From: Hyphococcus luteus | GTDB lineage: Bacteria > Pseudomonadota > Alphaproteobacteria > Caulobacterales > Parvularculaceae | Reading direction: 5' to 3' | NCBI RefSeq assembly: GCF_002943565.1 | Contig: NZ_PJCH01000005.1 | Span: 620,001 to 684,000 of the forward strand | DNA: 64,000 bases | Shown here: positions 45,693 to 54,626 of the stretch, one piece after another | How positions within the stretch are numbered: position 1 is the stretch's first letter | Layout of the letters: each line of letters starts with the position of its first letter | Notes under the pieces: model-generated | Databases searched by the model: none | The model's input: only the letters and a program-made list of their open reading frames with translations | What the model was told of the DNA's origin: nothing | Translations under genes and position numbers: made by a program

Positions 45693-46199
45693 ATGAGCGA
45701 TGGCGTCATCGGAAGATTCAAGCAATCACGCCCCCTGCAGGTTGGCCTTGCCCTGGCTGTTGCATACATCGCGGTAACATGGGGATTGTATCAGAGCTGG
45801 CTGGGTTCGGTTGAAACCTTCCTTGACGGCGCGACGAGCGGGCTCTCCCGCAACGATCCAGACCGCACACGGCGCATTATCGACGCAACCGGAAATGCGC
45901 CGGAATGGCCGTTTATCCTGAAGCTGCTGGCCTACCCCATTCCGGGGCCCGCAACCGTCGAGAATGGCGGCGCGATGCCCTTCTGGGCGGTCGCACTGCA
46001 GGGGATCTGGCTCGGCGTTGTTGGCTGGTCGGGCTTCAGCCGGACGAATGGCATGCTGCTCGTCCTTTCCGCATTTCCCTTTGCAGTCCTGGTGCTGATG
46101 AGCGGAAATGTATTTGCCAGCCTGTTCCTGGGCGCACTCGGCCCGGTCATCGTAAGCGTTGTCTGGTGGATGCTCAGCCCCTTCGCCAAGCCTGCATAG
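45693..46199 (+). CDS. hypothetical membrane protein
   Basis: 168 residues, with AGACAGC before ATG 45693. Four hydrophobic segments (VGLALAVAYIAVTWGLYQSW, PFWAVALQGIWLGVVGWSGF, MLLVLSAFPFAVLVLMSG, LFLGALGPVIVSVVWWML). Follows the response-regulator gene by 56 nt and could be co-transcribed. No family recognised. Confidence 0.75.
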   Translation: MSDGVIGRFKQSRPLQVGLALAVAYIAVTWGLYQSWLGSVETFLDGATSGLSRNDPDRTRRIIDATGNAPEWPFILKLLAYPIPGPATVENGGAMPFWAVALQGIWLGVVGWSGFSRTNGMLLVLSAFPFAVLVLMSGNVFASLFLGALGPVIVSVVWWMLSPFAKPA

Positions 46200-46228
46200 G
46201 GCAGCGCATCGGTCCGCGCGCGGGCATT

Positions 46229-47014
46229 TCATTCCCCGTCATAAGCAGCGCCCCGGTAGGGAATGTGGCAATCGGACTCAACCGTCACGAAGTATCGCGG
46301 GCGATCCGGATCGAACACCAGCGCGGTTAGTCCGCCACCATGCACGGCGCCGGTATCGATCCCCGTTGCGTGGGGAAATTCCGCCGGTCCATCCGGAAAG
46401 GGTTGGTGCCCGAAGACGACATGTCCGAAACGCCCGTCATAGACTTCCGCCCAGAATGGGTCTCCTTCGGCCTGCTTGCCAAGCGCGAGAAATTCCCCGG
46501 TGTCCGCATCGAGGTACCGCGTGCGTAGGATCTTCTGAAGCCGCTTTGCTTCATGGCCGGCGAGCATGGACGCGGCTTCGAGAGAAGCCGGAAACTCCTG
46601 CATCGTTCCGGGGATGCCACCATGGACGATCAGCACGCCATAGGCCGCGCAGCGGTGGAATGGCACGGACCAGTCCAGAAACGCTTCACCGGCATCGTTC
46701 AATTGCGCCCTCAGCTCTGCAAGTTCGGGCGCGCGTTCAGCCTGCGCCTTTGCCACGGCGGGACGCACATCAAGATTGCGAAGATAGCGGCGCATGCGGT
46801 CTTCATGGTTTCCTTCGACGAGCACCACTTCACAGCCCGCGCTGCGGCGAAGGCCCTCGACATATAAGACCACGCCTGCGGGATCCGGCCCCTTGTCGAT
46901 CAGATCGCCAACGAAGACGAGCTTATCAGAGGGCTGAATATCTAGCTTGCAGACAAGCGCGCGCAACGGCGCCAGCATCCCGTGTACATCACCGATAATG
47001 CATAAGCGGCTCAT
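46229..47014 (-). CDS. PPP-type serine/threonine phosphatase (metallophosphoesterase)
   Basis: 261 residues. Metal-binding motifs in order: GDVHG (8-12), GDLIDKGPD (near 36-44), EGNHEDR (near 67-73), and later VIVHGGIP and VFGHQPF, which is the full PPP/ApaH-like signature. Cytosolic. In cargo together with a two-component system and unrecognised proteins; could dephosphorylate a protein or a dinucleotide substrate. Confidence 0.9.
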   Translation of the reverse strand: MSRLCIIGDVHGMLAPLRALVCKLDIQPSDKLVFVGDLIDKGPDPAGVVLYVEGLRRSAGCEVVLVEGNHEDRMRRYLRNLDVRPAVAKAQAERAPELAELRAQLNDAGEAFLDWSVPFHRCAAYGVLIVHGGIPGTMQEFPASLEAASMLAGHEAKRLQKILRTRYLDADTGEFLALGKQAEGDPFWAEVYDGRFGHVVFGHQPFPDGPAEFPHATGIDTGAVHGGGLTALVFDPDRPRYFVTVESDCHIPYRGAAYDGE

Positions 47015-47059
47015 TTCCCGACCTCACCTACCTTCCAAACCGAGCCGCGATCCTACGGG

Positions 47060-48073
47060 TCACCTGCCGGCACCCTTCACCTTTTCGAGCAGATCGCCAA
47101 GCCTGTCCTTCGATTTGACGTATGCGCCCTTGCCAGGCGGACCCTTGTAGGAAAGCCAATGCGGCTGCATCAGGCTGAACAGTTCTTCGACAATCGCCTG
47201 ACTCCCTTCCGGCCATTCGGATACCGGAATATCCTCAAGCATATAAGCCGCCTTCGCCGCCATGAACTTGTCGGCAGAACGCAGTCCCCAGGCCATGAAA
47301 TCACGCCGGTCCTGCGGACTTCTGAGAATATGCACCCGTTCAGATATGACCACATCAAGGATCGCCTTCTGCGTCTTCGTGTACTCCTCTGTTCGCGAAA
47401 GCGGCCCGGAATGCTGTTCGGGAGGCAAACAGCTTCGCGCCCATGCGATAAAGCGCTGGCATTGCTTATCGCTCATGTTCAGGAGCCAGTAGCGAGCGTT
47501 GGATAGCGCGAGCTCAGGATAGTGCTTCGAGGCGAAACTCATATACAGGTCGAATTCGTCGGCGCCGTAGAACCAGCCGGCAATGGATATGAGATAAACG
47601 AAATCCGCACGCGTTGTATCGTCCAATGCGTCCTCGATTGCGTTCCGGTGTCTTTCTTCCTGGAACAGGTCCGACAGCGCCTGAATGGAGTGACGTAACC
47701 ACGGGAGGTGATCCGGACCTGTGCCCTCTTGCTCATAGTCGAAGAAGCCTTCGATAAGGTCGAACACATAAAAAAGGTCATCAAGATCGAGCTCCGTCAC
47801 CGATAGGTGACCAACCAGAACAGAAAACGCTCTCAGCGCCTCGTCATAATGGTCATCCTGCTTCCAGAAGAGGGTCTGAGCGGCATCAGCATAGAAGAGC
47901 AGGAGATTGTGGACGATATCCCTGCCCGGATATTCTGCAGCGAGCCTTTCACAGAAATTTTCTTTATACAGATCGTCCAGATAGATGCGAAGATTGTATT
48001 CGAATGCGGCGCCCGGCGTGCCCGAACTGAAAAACCGAGTAGCGAATGGATGGGATGATTGCCCGGAAGACAT
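47060..48073 (-). CDS. unrecognised 337-residue family, paralog 1
   Basis: No export signal or known domain. Helical and acidic/aromatic. Shares with the product of 53565-54587: YPG...I..NL..-.YA..., FFDYEQEGTGPDHL (FFDWEPEGDGPAHL), AGWFYG (ANWFYG), WARS, DRRDFMAWGLRSADKFMAAKAAYMLE (DRQDFAIWGLCSADKFLAAKAAYLLE), EGSQAIVE, and KDRLGDLLEK. The C-terminal 90 residues are the most alike. Lies between a PPP phosphatase and a small lipoprotein. Confidence 0.78.
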   Translation of the reverse strand: MSSGQSSHPFATRFFSSGTPGAAFEYNLRIYLDDLYKENFCERLAAEYPGRDIVHNLLLFYADAAQTLFWKQDDHYDEALRAFSVLVGHLSVTELDLDDLFYVFDLIEGFFDYEQEGTGPDHLPWLRHSIQALSDLFQEERHRNAIEDALDDTTRADFVYLISIAGWFYGADEFDLYMSFASKHYPELALSNARYWLLNMSDKQCQRFIAWARSCLPPEQHSGPLSRTEEYTKTQKAILDVVISERVHILRSPQDRRDFMAWGLRSADKFMAAKAAYMLEDIPVSEWPEGSQAIVEELFSLMQPHWLSYKGPPGKGAYVKSKDRLGDLLEKVKGAGR

Positions 48074-48106
48074 TCTGGCACGTATCCTTTTACTTGTACT
48101 GGCTCT

Positions 48107-48349
48107 CTAGCCTGGCGAACGCTCCGGAGCGTTGCAATCGCTCTCGGACTGTTCCGGTTCCGGATCGCGCTGAGGCTTCCTGCGGCAGACGAATGGGCAG
48201 ATCAGGATGGGCTGGCCGTCATACTCCCTGTCACAGCATGTGCGAACCTTCGACTCCCGTGCTGCGGGCTGCTCTGATGGCGGCGCTGTCGCACAGGCAG
48301 AAAGGCCAAGCAGCGCCGGCAAGAGTAAGCGCCGGTAACCGGTCCGCAT
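48107..48349 (-). CDS. small lipoprotein (80 aa)
   Basis: Start taken at ATG 48349 (MRTGYRRLLLPALLGLSACA), lipobox LSAC with Cys18. Mature part has several Cys (VRTCCDRE, ILICPFVC) and ends in a Pro/Glu-rich tail. Its start lies inside the 3' end of the next upstream gene's frame only if the longer start is used. Function unknown. Confidence 0.65.
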   Translation of the reverse strand: MRTGYRRLLLPALLGLSACATAPPSEQPAARESKVRTCCDREYDGQPILICPFVCRRKPQRDPEPEQSESDCNAPERSPG

Positions 48350-48371
48350 CAGCCGTCGTAGCGATGCCCTG

Positions 48372-49109
48372 TCACTTTGCATCTGCGAACGGCCTGCACT
48401 GGCCATCGTTGAACTTCTGGTACATGGCGCCCCGGCTCGCCTCCAGCGTGCTCGTCAGTTCCTCGCTGAAATCAAGACTGAGATCAAACTGCCCGACATA
48501 CTCTTGCTCGTATTCGTCCCAATCCAGCCAGTCATCTTCATAACGGACCAGCTTGACCGTGATCATGGGCGCCGGGTCGTTAGCAAACCGGCGCGCCGGG
48601 AACTTGCCCGCGAATTTAGACACTTCGATGGAGCATTCGGCATCCATGTATTCATCCTTCATGCGCATCACATTGAAACTGTCAGAAACGTCGCCGACCT
48701 TTCTGTTGCTGACATAGTATTCGCACGCATCCACCAGCGGCATCTTGGTGAGGGAATGGCTAATCCGGAGTTCCATAGTTTCGGTGACATCTCCGGTCTT
48801 GAAATCGTGTATGCGCTCAATCCACGCCGACTTGTAGACGACCTTGTCTGTAAACGCCCGGTCGGCGCCGGTGATCGGCGAATCCGGAAAAGCGAGTTTG
48901 AGGCGCGCATGAACCAGGTTCGTCTCCGGCGAATACAGAAGCTCGCCGTTCAGGCTGCGCCCCTCCACAGTGTTGCTGAACCGGCAGTATTCGGTCGCCT
49001 GTGCCGCGGAATCGGCGGAAGCTGTGCCAGCCCCTCCAGCGATTGCCGATGAGATGGCTGCAAGACAGGCCGATACGAGCCTTGTACGTTTGAACGCAGA
49101 TTTACGCAT
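48372..49109 (-). CDS. hypothetical exported protein
   Basis: 245 residues. Signal peptide ending TASADS. Mature part beta-rich (LLYSPETNLVHARLKL, ETMELRISHSLTKMP) with several charged loops and Tyr/Asp-rich WLDWDEYEQEYVGQFDLS. Ends 22 nt upstream of the small lipoprotein start on the same strand. Not recognised. Confidence 0.72.
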   Translation of the reverse strand: MRKSAFKRTRLVSACLAAISSAIAGGAGTASADSAAQATEYCRFSNTVEGRSLNGELLYSPETNLVHARLKLAFPDSPITGADRAFTDKVVYKSAWIERIHDFKTGDVTETMELRISHSLTKMPLVDACEYYVSNRKVGDVSDSFNVMRMKDEYMDAECSIEVSKFAGKFPARRFANDPAPMITVKLVRYEDDWLDWDEYEQEYVGQFDLSLDFSEELTSTLEASRGAMYQKFNDGQCRPFADAK

Positions 49110-49231
49110 ATTCCATGGGTCCCCGCATTGTGGTCATCACAAGGATCCTAGCCATGGTTCACGGACCGCCCAAGTAACCAATCCTGTTAGGCTGCCAAGC
49201 GTTTGGCACCTGCAGTGATCGGTGAAGGCCC

Positions 49232-51541
49232 TTACCGGCGCCCGAGCCGCCGGCTGACATCAGAATAATAGGCAATCATACCCTGCTCCAGGGCTTCGAC
49301 TGCCGGGCTATCACACCCGTGCTGCTTCATTGCTTCGTCCAGACCGTCGATCAACCTGTTGGTCTTCTGGTCGTTCAGCAGCCAGTCCATGAAGCGGGCA
49401 TCAGAAGTCCGCACATCAGAACGCCATAGGGTCCGGAAGTGCGGCTCCAGAGAGGCTGGCACCTTGTATTGATCCCGCGTCGTCCAGTTCGTGACCCGGG
49501 ATATTTCCTGGCCAAATTCGTTTCGCGTCACTGTCGACTGGCTTTTCGTCACCTCGAAAACCGGGTCGCTGGATTTCAGGCATTTCGGCCAAGCATCCTG
49601 ATAGTTCAGGAGATAGGCGCCGAATACGCCATGAATGGCCGACAAATTGGCCAGTTCCCTTTCAAGCGCAGGACCGGCAGCGGGGTTCAACATGGAGAGA
49701 CTGGCCCCGGCGAGTGCAATCATCGGCCGGTAGCCGCGCGTATAATGTGCATCGAGCTCCCGCAAACGGATGATGTCCTGATTGACCAGGGCGTTGAGGT
49801 AATCGCCACCTTCCAGGCCCCGGAAAGGGGCCTCATTGGCAAGGCGCGCATCGAGCGTCTCGGAGACTTTGCGGACACTCCCCCGCCCGAGATCATCGCC
49901 GAAGAAGTAGCGGCGCTCGAACCCGACCAGCGCGTCAGCCCCTGAAAGGCCATCAAGCTCCGCCTGCAACGGCTTTGCGAGGCGCTTCTGCAGCTGCTGG
50001 CGGGTATCCGTCACATCCGCCCAGCTATCCGTGAGTTTTCCAATCTCCAGAAGGTCGCCATAGAGCATGTCCATATCTCCGGCGAACATGACCTGCGTCG
50101 CCAGCTGTTCGAGCGACCGGTCATGCTTGTCAGTGCGGCGGGCTGCGGCCTGTTCCAGGGCCTCGGCGAAGTCCTTTGCCATGTCGGTCACGCGGCCCTC
50201 AAACCGCTTGCCGATCCTGCGACACGTGGCGGGCTTGCTCAGCGGGCACAGTTCGGCGGTTCCGGCCTGCGCGGCCCAGGCCAGCATGTATTCTGCTTCG
50301 CTGACATAATTCGCGTCGCGGGCATAGACCTCACTCGCGGGCTCAAGATAGGCATCCAGCTTGTCCTGCACCTCAGCCAGAAAATCCTCATCCTGATTTG
50401 CGTGATTGCGAGCGACTTCGATAAGCAGGTCAAACCGGTCCTTGTAGCGGTCATAGAAAGCCAGCCTGTCGGCGCGGTTTTCTTCAGCCCGAAGGATCGC
50501 TTTGCGCCGTTCAATGTCGGCATTCAGTTCATTGATATCGTAGCCATACCGGCTGATCCCGATCCCGCGCCACATCGTATCCAGCAAGTTGAGCTGCCCG
50601 GGCGTCATGGGAGTATCGCTCTTCAGGATATCTGATCGTGTCTCAACCCACCGGCTGGCCGTCGCGCTTTCAAAACGCCACAGGAGATGGTCCTGATGCG
50701 GCTGGCCCAGTCCTATCATATAGGCAAGCTGGTTCGTCTTGTTGCCCCGCACCCGGTCTTCCGGCCGGCAGGCGCCGCGCAACAAGCTGGCATTCTGCTT
50801 CAGCCGCTCCGGGTCGACGGTCTCATACGGCGCACCAAAAGCTCTCCTGAACGCATCTGTATAGAAGATATCATACTGTTCCACAGGGTCGCGGCGCGTC
50901 TCCTGGAACGCCAGCGCTTCGTCGCGCCAGGCCGCCAGTACGGCGGGACAGCTTCCCTCCGCCATTTCCGGGCGCCAGCCTTCGAAAGCCACAGACAGAA
51001 CCGCGATCCTCTCCAGCGCGGCCTTCGCGTCCCGGTCCGTCGCAAATACCGCACGTGCCCGCTGCGCACCGCGTACATTGATATGGCGTTGTTCAGACGC
51101 AACAGCGATGGAACCGGCATCGCTCACCGCAACATCTAAGATCAGTTCGCCACGGCGGTCTCCCGACTGCGTGGTCAGCGACAGAACTCCGACGACGGGG
51201 TCATATGCCCCTTCGACTAGGATATCCGCATCAGCCGTAGTCAGGCGTGGCACGGCGCCGTTGAAGGATTCAACTCTGAGCACGCCCTGCACATCGGCTC
51301 CATCGACGTCCAGACTGAGCGTCGCTGGATAGGACTTGCGCGACTCCAGCACCAGGCCAGACCAGGATGCCGGCAACTCGACAATCGCCGCTTTCCCAAG
51401 CGGCTCCGGTCGTCCCTCAGCGGAAGAGCCATCGCAGGCCGCCAGCATCAACAGCACGCCTGCACATACGACCTGCAGGACAGTCGCGGTCGCTACCTTG
51501 CCCTGCCTCACATGCCCGACTGTCCCCCGGCAATTGCCCAT
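49232..51541 (-). CDS. large hypothetical lipoprotein (769 aa)
   Basis: Long basic n-region, then VCAGVLLMLAAC with lipobox LAAC (Cys36). An N-terminal ~130-residue beta-rich domain (LVLESRKSYPATLSLDVDGADVQG) is followed by long alpha-helical regions rich in Leu/Arg/Asp (ERRKAILRAEENRADRLAFY, EDFLAEVQDKLDAYL). Contains Cys-containing loops (LCPLSKPATCRRIGK). Not recognised. Divergent from the exported Cys-rich protein at 51705. Confidence 0.78.
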   Translation of the reverse strand: MGNCRGTVGHVRQGKVATATVLQVVCAGVLLMLAACDGSSAEGRPEPLGKAAIVELPASWSGLVLESRKSYPATLSLDVDGADVQGVLRVESFNGAVPRLTTADADILVEGAYDPVVGVLSLTTQSGDRRGELILDVAVSDAGSIAVASEQRHINVRGAQRARAVFATDRDAKAALERIAVLSVAFEGWRPEMAEGSCPAVLAAWRDEALAFQETRRDPVEQYDIFYTDAFRRAFGAPYETVDPERLKQNASLLRGACRPEDRVRGNKTNQLAYMIGLGQPHQDHLLWRFESATASRWVETRSDILKSDTPMTPGQLNLLDTMWRGIGISRYGYDINELNADIERRKAILRAEENRADRLAFYDRYKDRFDLLIEVARNHANQDEDFLAEVQDKLDAYLEPASEVYARDANYVSEAEYMLAWAAQAGTAELCPLSKPATCRRIGKRFEGRVTDMAKDFAEALEQAAARRTDKHDRSLEQLATQVMFAGDMDMLYGDLLEIGKLTDSWADVTDTRQQLQKRLAKPLQAELDGLSGADALVGFERRYFFGDDLGRGSVRKVSETLDARLANEAPFRGLEGGDYLNALVNQDIIRLRELDAHYTRGYRPMIALAGASLSMLNPAAGPALERELANLSAIHGVFGAYLLNYQDAWPKCLKSSDPVFEVTKSQSTVTRNEFGQEISRVTNWTTRDQYKVPASLEPHFRTLWRSDVRTSDARFMDWLLNDQKTNRLIDGLDEAMKQHGCDSPAVEALEQGMIAYYSDVSRRLGRR

Positions 51542-51704
51542 GACGTCCCTCTCAATGGCCTCTTTCCATTCAAGCCCATGACTGAGCCTGAGAAAAGGGC
51601 CATCCCCAATAACCGTTTTGGTGACTTTCTCTTTCCGGAGCGCGCCATATGCTGGCCGTCTCCCCAGAGGACTGCTGCCTTGTCGTCGCCAGAAAGGATA
51701 TCAT

Positions 51705-52409
51705 ATGCCGAGAACCGTTATCCTGCTTTTGATCTCGGCAATGCTGTCACTGCAAACTACGTTCGCCCAGAGCCTGGCAGATCGCAAAAACGACGATGGA
51801 TCGCATACCACTTTCAGGTCATCTGAGGATTTTCTGGAGCTGCCCGCGACAATCAAAACAAAGCCTGAGACAACCACTTCCAAGGATATTGTTTCCACCT
51901 CATCAGAGACAAAAGAGAGTGTCGATTACGATGCTGAAATCCAAAAGGCACGTGGTTCAGGAGACCCACTTAAAGCGTCTATTTTAGAGGAATGCCGTGA
52001 TACGCCGCCAGGCGAAACCCTGACGCTACCCTCGGCGTTCGCGGCGTTAATGCGGCAATATTGTCCGTCGCGCGATTTTCAAATTGTCACTGAAAAAAGC
52101 TATTCGAGCGCGAATGGCGCAGCGCAAGCTTCGCCCCCGTCTCGTCCGGAGGAAAGCGAGGTAAAAACCGCTGCCTGTCGTGCTGAGGCGCGCAAGCACA
52201 TCATTACATGCGCCAAGATTACGGATTATCAAAATTGCGAAACATGGGGCTGCCCGGAAACCATCCAGTGCGACAAACGGCTGACTTCGTGTGATGATCA
52301 TGGCGCTCCCTATGATCGCTCCGGCAATTTCTATTGTGATATGCGCGATTGGCGTACGCGCGATTTTGATCTTGAAGCTGTCTTAGAACGTGCGTGCCCT
52401 GCGCACTGA
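51705..52409 (+). CDS. exported Cys-rich protein
   Basis: 234 residues from ATG 51705, preceded by AGAAAGGA. Signal peptide LLLISAMLSLQTTFAQ. The last ~70 residues hold eight or nine Cys (ACRAEARKHIITCAK, NCETWGCPETIQCDK, SCDD, YCDM, RACPAH), suggesting disulphide-bonded folding outside the cytoplasm. Less GC-rich than its neighbours, like the next gene. The next gene's signal start overlaps little or not at all. Function unknown. Confidence 0.72.
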   Translation: MPRTVILLLISAMLSLQTTFAQSLADRKNDDGSHTTFRSSEDFLELPATIKTKPETTTSKDIVSTSSETKESVDYDAEIQKARGSGDPLKASILEECRDTPPGETLTLPSAFAALMRQYCPSRDFQIVTEKSYSSANGAAQASPPSRPEESEVKTAACRAEARKHIITCAKITDYQNCETWGCPETIQCDKRLTSCDDHGAPYDRSGNFYCDMRDWRTRDFDLEAVLERACPAH

Positions 52410-52432
52410 ATCATAAAGGGAATACAGACGTC

Positions 52433-53530
52433 ATGAAGCTACGAGCCTTATTTTCCATTATCTGCATGCTCACCAGTACGGGAGCAATCCATGCGCAGGA
52501 TGCACAGCAATGGAGCACCACTGGAGGCTGGCAGGTTCGTTATAGCGCCTCCCCTGAATTCTGGCGGCTATATCACAATGATAGCGCCTGGAGAGATACG
52601 ATCAGCGTACTCTGGGCTGACAGGCGACAAGGCGTTTCTCTGGCGCAGGCTTTTGAAGAAGTAAAAGCAACACGCGCAGAGCTGGATTCGTGTCCCGCAT
52701 TACTAACAGCCGAGACTAAAGCTGAATATGAGCCCTTTGCTAAGGCTATGCTTGCTCTGACAAAAATCAAAGACCCCGAAGCCTATGCCGCAATGGATAA
52801 GAACATCCCCATCATTGGCTATGAGGCGGTGGATGCTGTGACAAAGCCGCATTGCGTTTTAATCGCACGCGAATTTTCAGGGGGTGCGATGCTGTATGCA
52901 CTCATCAAAGAAGATACGGGCAGGTTAAGCACCCAGCTTGGGACGATCAGATTGGCTGTGCACGATTTGATGGATGAGATTAACAAGCGTGAAGCTTCTA
53001 TAACGTCGAGCACGCAATCCACTCCGACAACATCAGGCAAGGACGTTCCGGTTCAATGTAACGGGCAACGGGCCTATGAAAACTTTGTTGTTTCCTGGTC
53101 TGCCAAAAGCGCAATTGTGTATGTGCGCAATCCGGTTTTCATTGATTCTGAACAACGTTCTTCGGATCAGTTTCGCCTTGGCGTGAGTGTTGGTGGCAAC
53201 ATAGATGCGACACGCGGCAGAGAAGAGACTTATTACAGCATTATAATTTCCGCAAAAGAAAATGGACAAAACACTATACCAGAAAAACGTACGCTGAGTG
53301 TTGATGGAGAAGTGGTTGAGGAGTGGGACAAAGGCGGTGGTCAGTGGAAAGCTCTATCCGAAAGCGCCATGAGCGCACTCTATTCAGGTCAGGATGCTGA
53401 GCTTGATACGGGCGGGCTGGGGCGTATTCGTTTCGACTTAGGCGGGCTTGAGACGCATTTAAAACGCGCCGATATCGCTCAACAAAAAGCTGTTATTCAT
53501 AAAGCGCTCGGAGAGTGTCACAGTGAGTGA
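52433..53530 (+). CDS. hypothetical exported protein
   Basis: 365 residues from ATG 52433, with AAAGGGA upstream. Signal peptide ALFSIICMLTSTGAIHAQ. Helical N-terminal half (FWRLYHNDSAWRDTISVLWADR, AELDSCPALL), a Thr/Ser linker near residue 200, and a beta-rich second half (AIVYVRNPVFIDSEQ). Not recognised. 23 nt after the Cys-rich protein, likely co-transcribed. Confidence 0.74.
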   Translation: MKLRALFSIICMLTSTGAIHAQDAQQWSTTGGWQVRYSASPEFWRLYHNDSAWRDTISVLWADRRQGVSLAQAFEEVKATRAELDSCPALLTAETKAEYEPFAKAMLALTKIKDPEAYAAMDKNIPIIGYEAVDAVTKPHCVLIAREFSGGAMLYALIKEDTGRLSTQLGTIRLAVHDLMDEINKREASITSSTQSTPTTSGKDVPVQCNGQRAYENFVVSWSAKSAIVYVRNPVFIDSEQRSSDQFRLGVSVGGNIDATRGREETYYSIIISAKENGQNTIPEKRTLSVDGEVVEEWDKGGGQWKALSESAMSALYSGQDAELDTGGLGRIRFDLGGLETHLKRADIAQQKAVIHKALGECHSE

Positions 53531-53564
53531 TCTCCCCCGAGATTCCCAATGGTGAGTTCTAACT

Positions 53565-54587
53565 CTAAGCGTCGGGTTCCGGTTCGTTTTGACAATTCGC
53601 TTTCTTCAGCAGGTCGCCAAGCCGTTCCTTTTGCTTTGTATAACTGCCCTTTTTGCCCTGTCTTTTGAAAGTCGTCCAATTTGGCTCCATCTCTTCGAAC
53701 AGAGCGGCAACGACGTCCTGGCTACCGGCAGGCCACTGGCTGACGGGAAGTTCCTCCAGCAAGTAAGCGGCCTTCGCCGCCAAGAATTTGTCGGCAGAGC
53801 ACAATCCCCAGATTGCAAAGTCCTGTCGGTCGCGAACTGATTTCAGCGCATCGTCCGCCTTCCATATGATACGATCAAGAAGACTGGTAACCGTTTCGGA
53901 ATATTCTTGCGTCCGAAAAGGCGTCTTTGACAGAAGCTCTGTGGACATATGGCTTCGCGCCCAGGTGATTAGCCGAGTGCGCTGGTCATCATTCATCTCG
54001 ATCATCCAGTAGGGGTTTCTGAGCGCCTGTACTGGCTGGATCTCAGCAAAACTGAAGAACAACTCAAACGCATCCTCTCCATAGAACCAGTTGGCCATGG
54101 AGATGAGTTCATAAAAATCGGAACGGGATTTGTCCGCCAGAGCGGCATATATCGCATTTTTGTACCTGTCCTGATGGAAGAGGTTTATAAGAGACCCTAT
54201 CGGCTCGTTCAGGCTGGCGAGGTGAGCGGGTCCGTCCCCTTCAGGTTCCCAGTCAAAAAAGTCCTCCACGATTTGAGAGACATAGTAGAGGTCGCTCAGG
54301 CTGAGGTCGGTTTGCAGTATGTGAGCTGCTAGATGCGGAAAGGCCTCAAGGGCTTCCCGGTACGTCTCATCCTTGATCCAGAAAATCTCGTGACCGATTT
54401 CGGCATAGGTTTCTACGAGATTGAGGATGATCGCTTCGCCCGGATACCCTGACGCGAGCGTTTCATAAAGCTTGCCCTCGTACAGGACGCCCAGATAAGT
54501 ACCGATATTGTCCGAAACAGGATACCCGATTTGTCCAAAACTGGTGATCGGTACAGCCAGAGGATGTGGAGAATCTTTGGATGGCAT
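53565..54587 (-). CDS. unrecognised 340-residue family, paralog 2
   Basis: Second member of the family described at 47060-48073, with the same conserved blocks (FFDWEPEGDGPAHL, NWFYGEDAF, WARSHMS, DRQDFAIWGLCSADKFLAAK, QWPAGSQDVV, KERLGDLLKK). Both copies are on the same strand; the region between them holds four genes that may be a duplicated or inserted unit. No signal peptide; predicted cytosolic. Confidence 0.78.
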   Translation of the reverse strand: MPSKDSPHPLAVPITSFGQIGYPVSDNIGTYLGVLYEGKLYETLASGYPGEAIILNLVETYAEIGHEIFWIKDETYREALEAFPHLAAHILQTDLSLSDLYYVSQIVEDFFDWEPEGDGPAHLASLNEPIGSLINLFHQDRYKNAIYAALADKSRSDFYELISMANWFYGEDAFELFFSFAEIQPVQALRNPYWMIEMNDDQRTRLITWARSHMSTELLSKTPFRTQEYSETVTSLLDRIIWKADDALKSVRDRQDFAIWGLCSADKFLAAKAAYLLEELPVSQWPAGSQDVVAALFEEMEPNWTTFKRQGKKGSYTKQKERLGDLLKKANCQNEPEPDA

Positions 54588-54626
54588 TTTTCACTCCTGC
54601 TTTCACGCCAGCACTCTCTGAGACGT

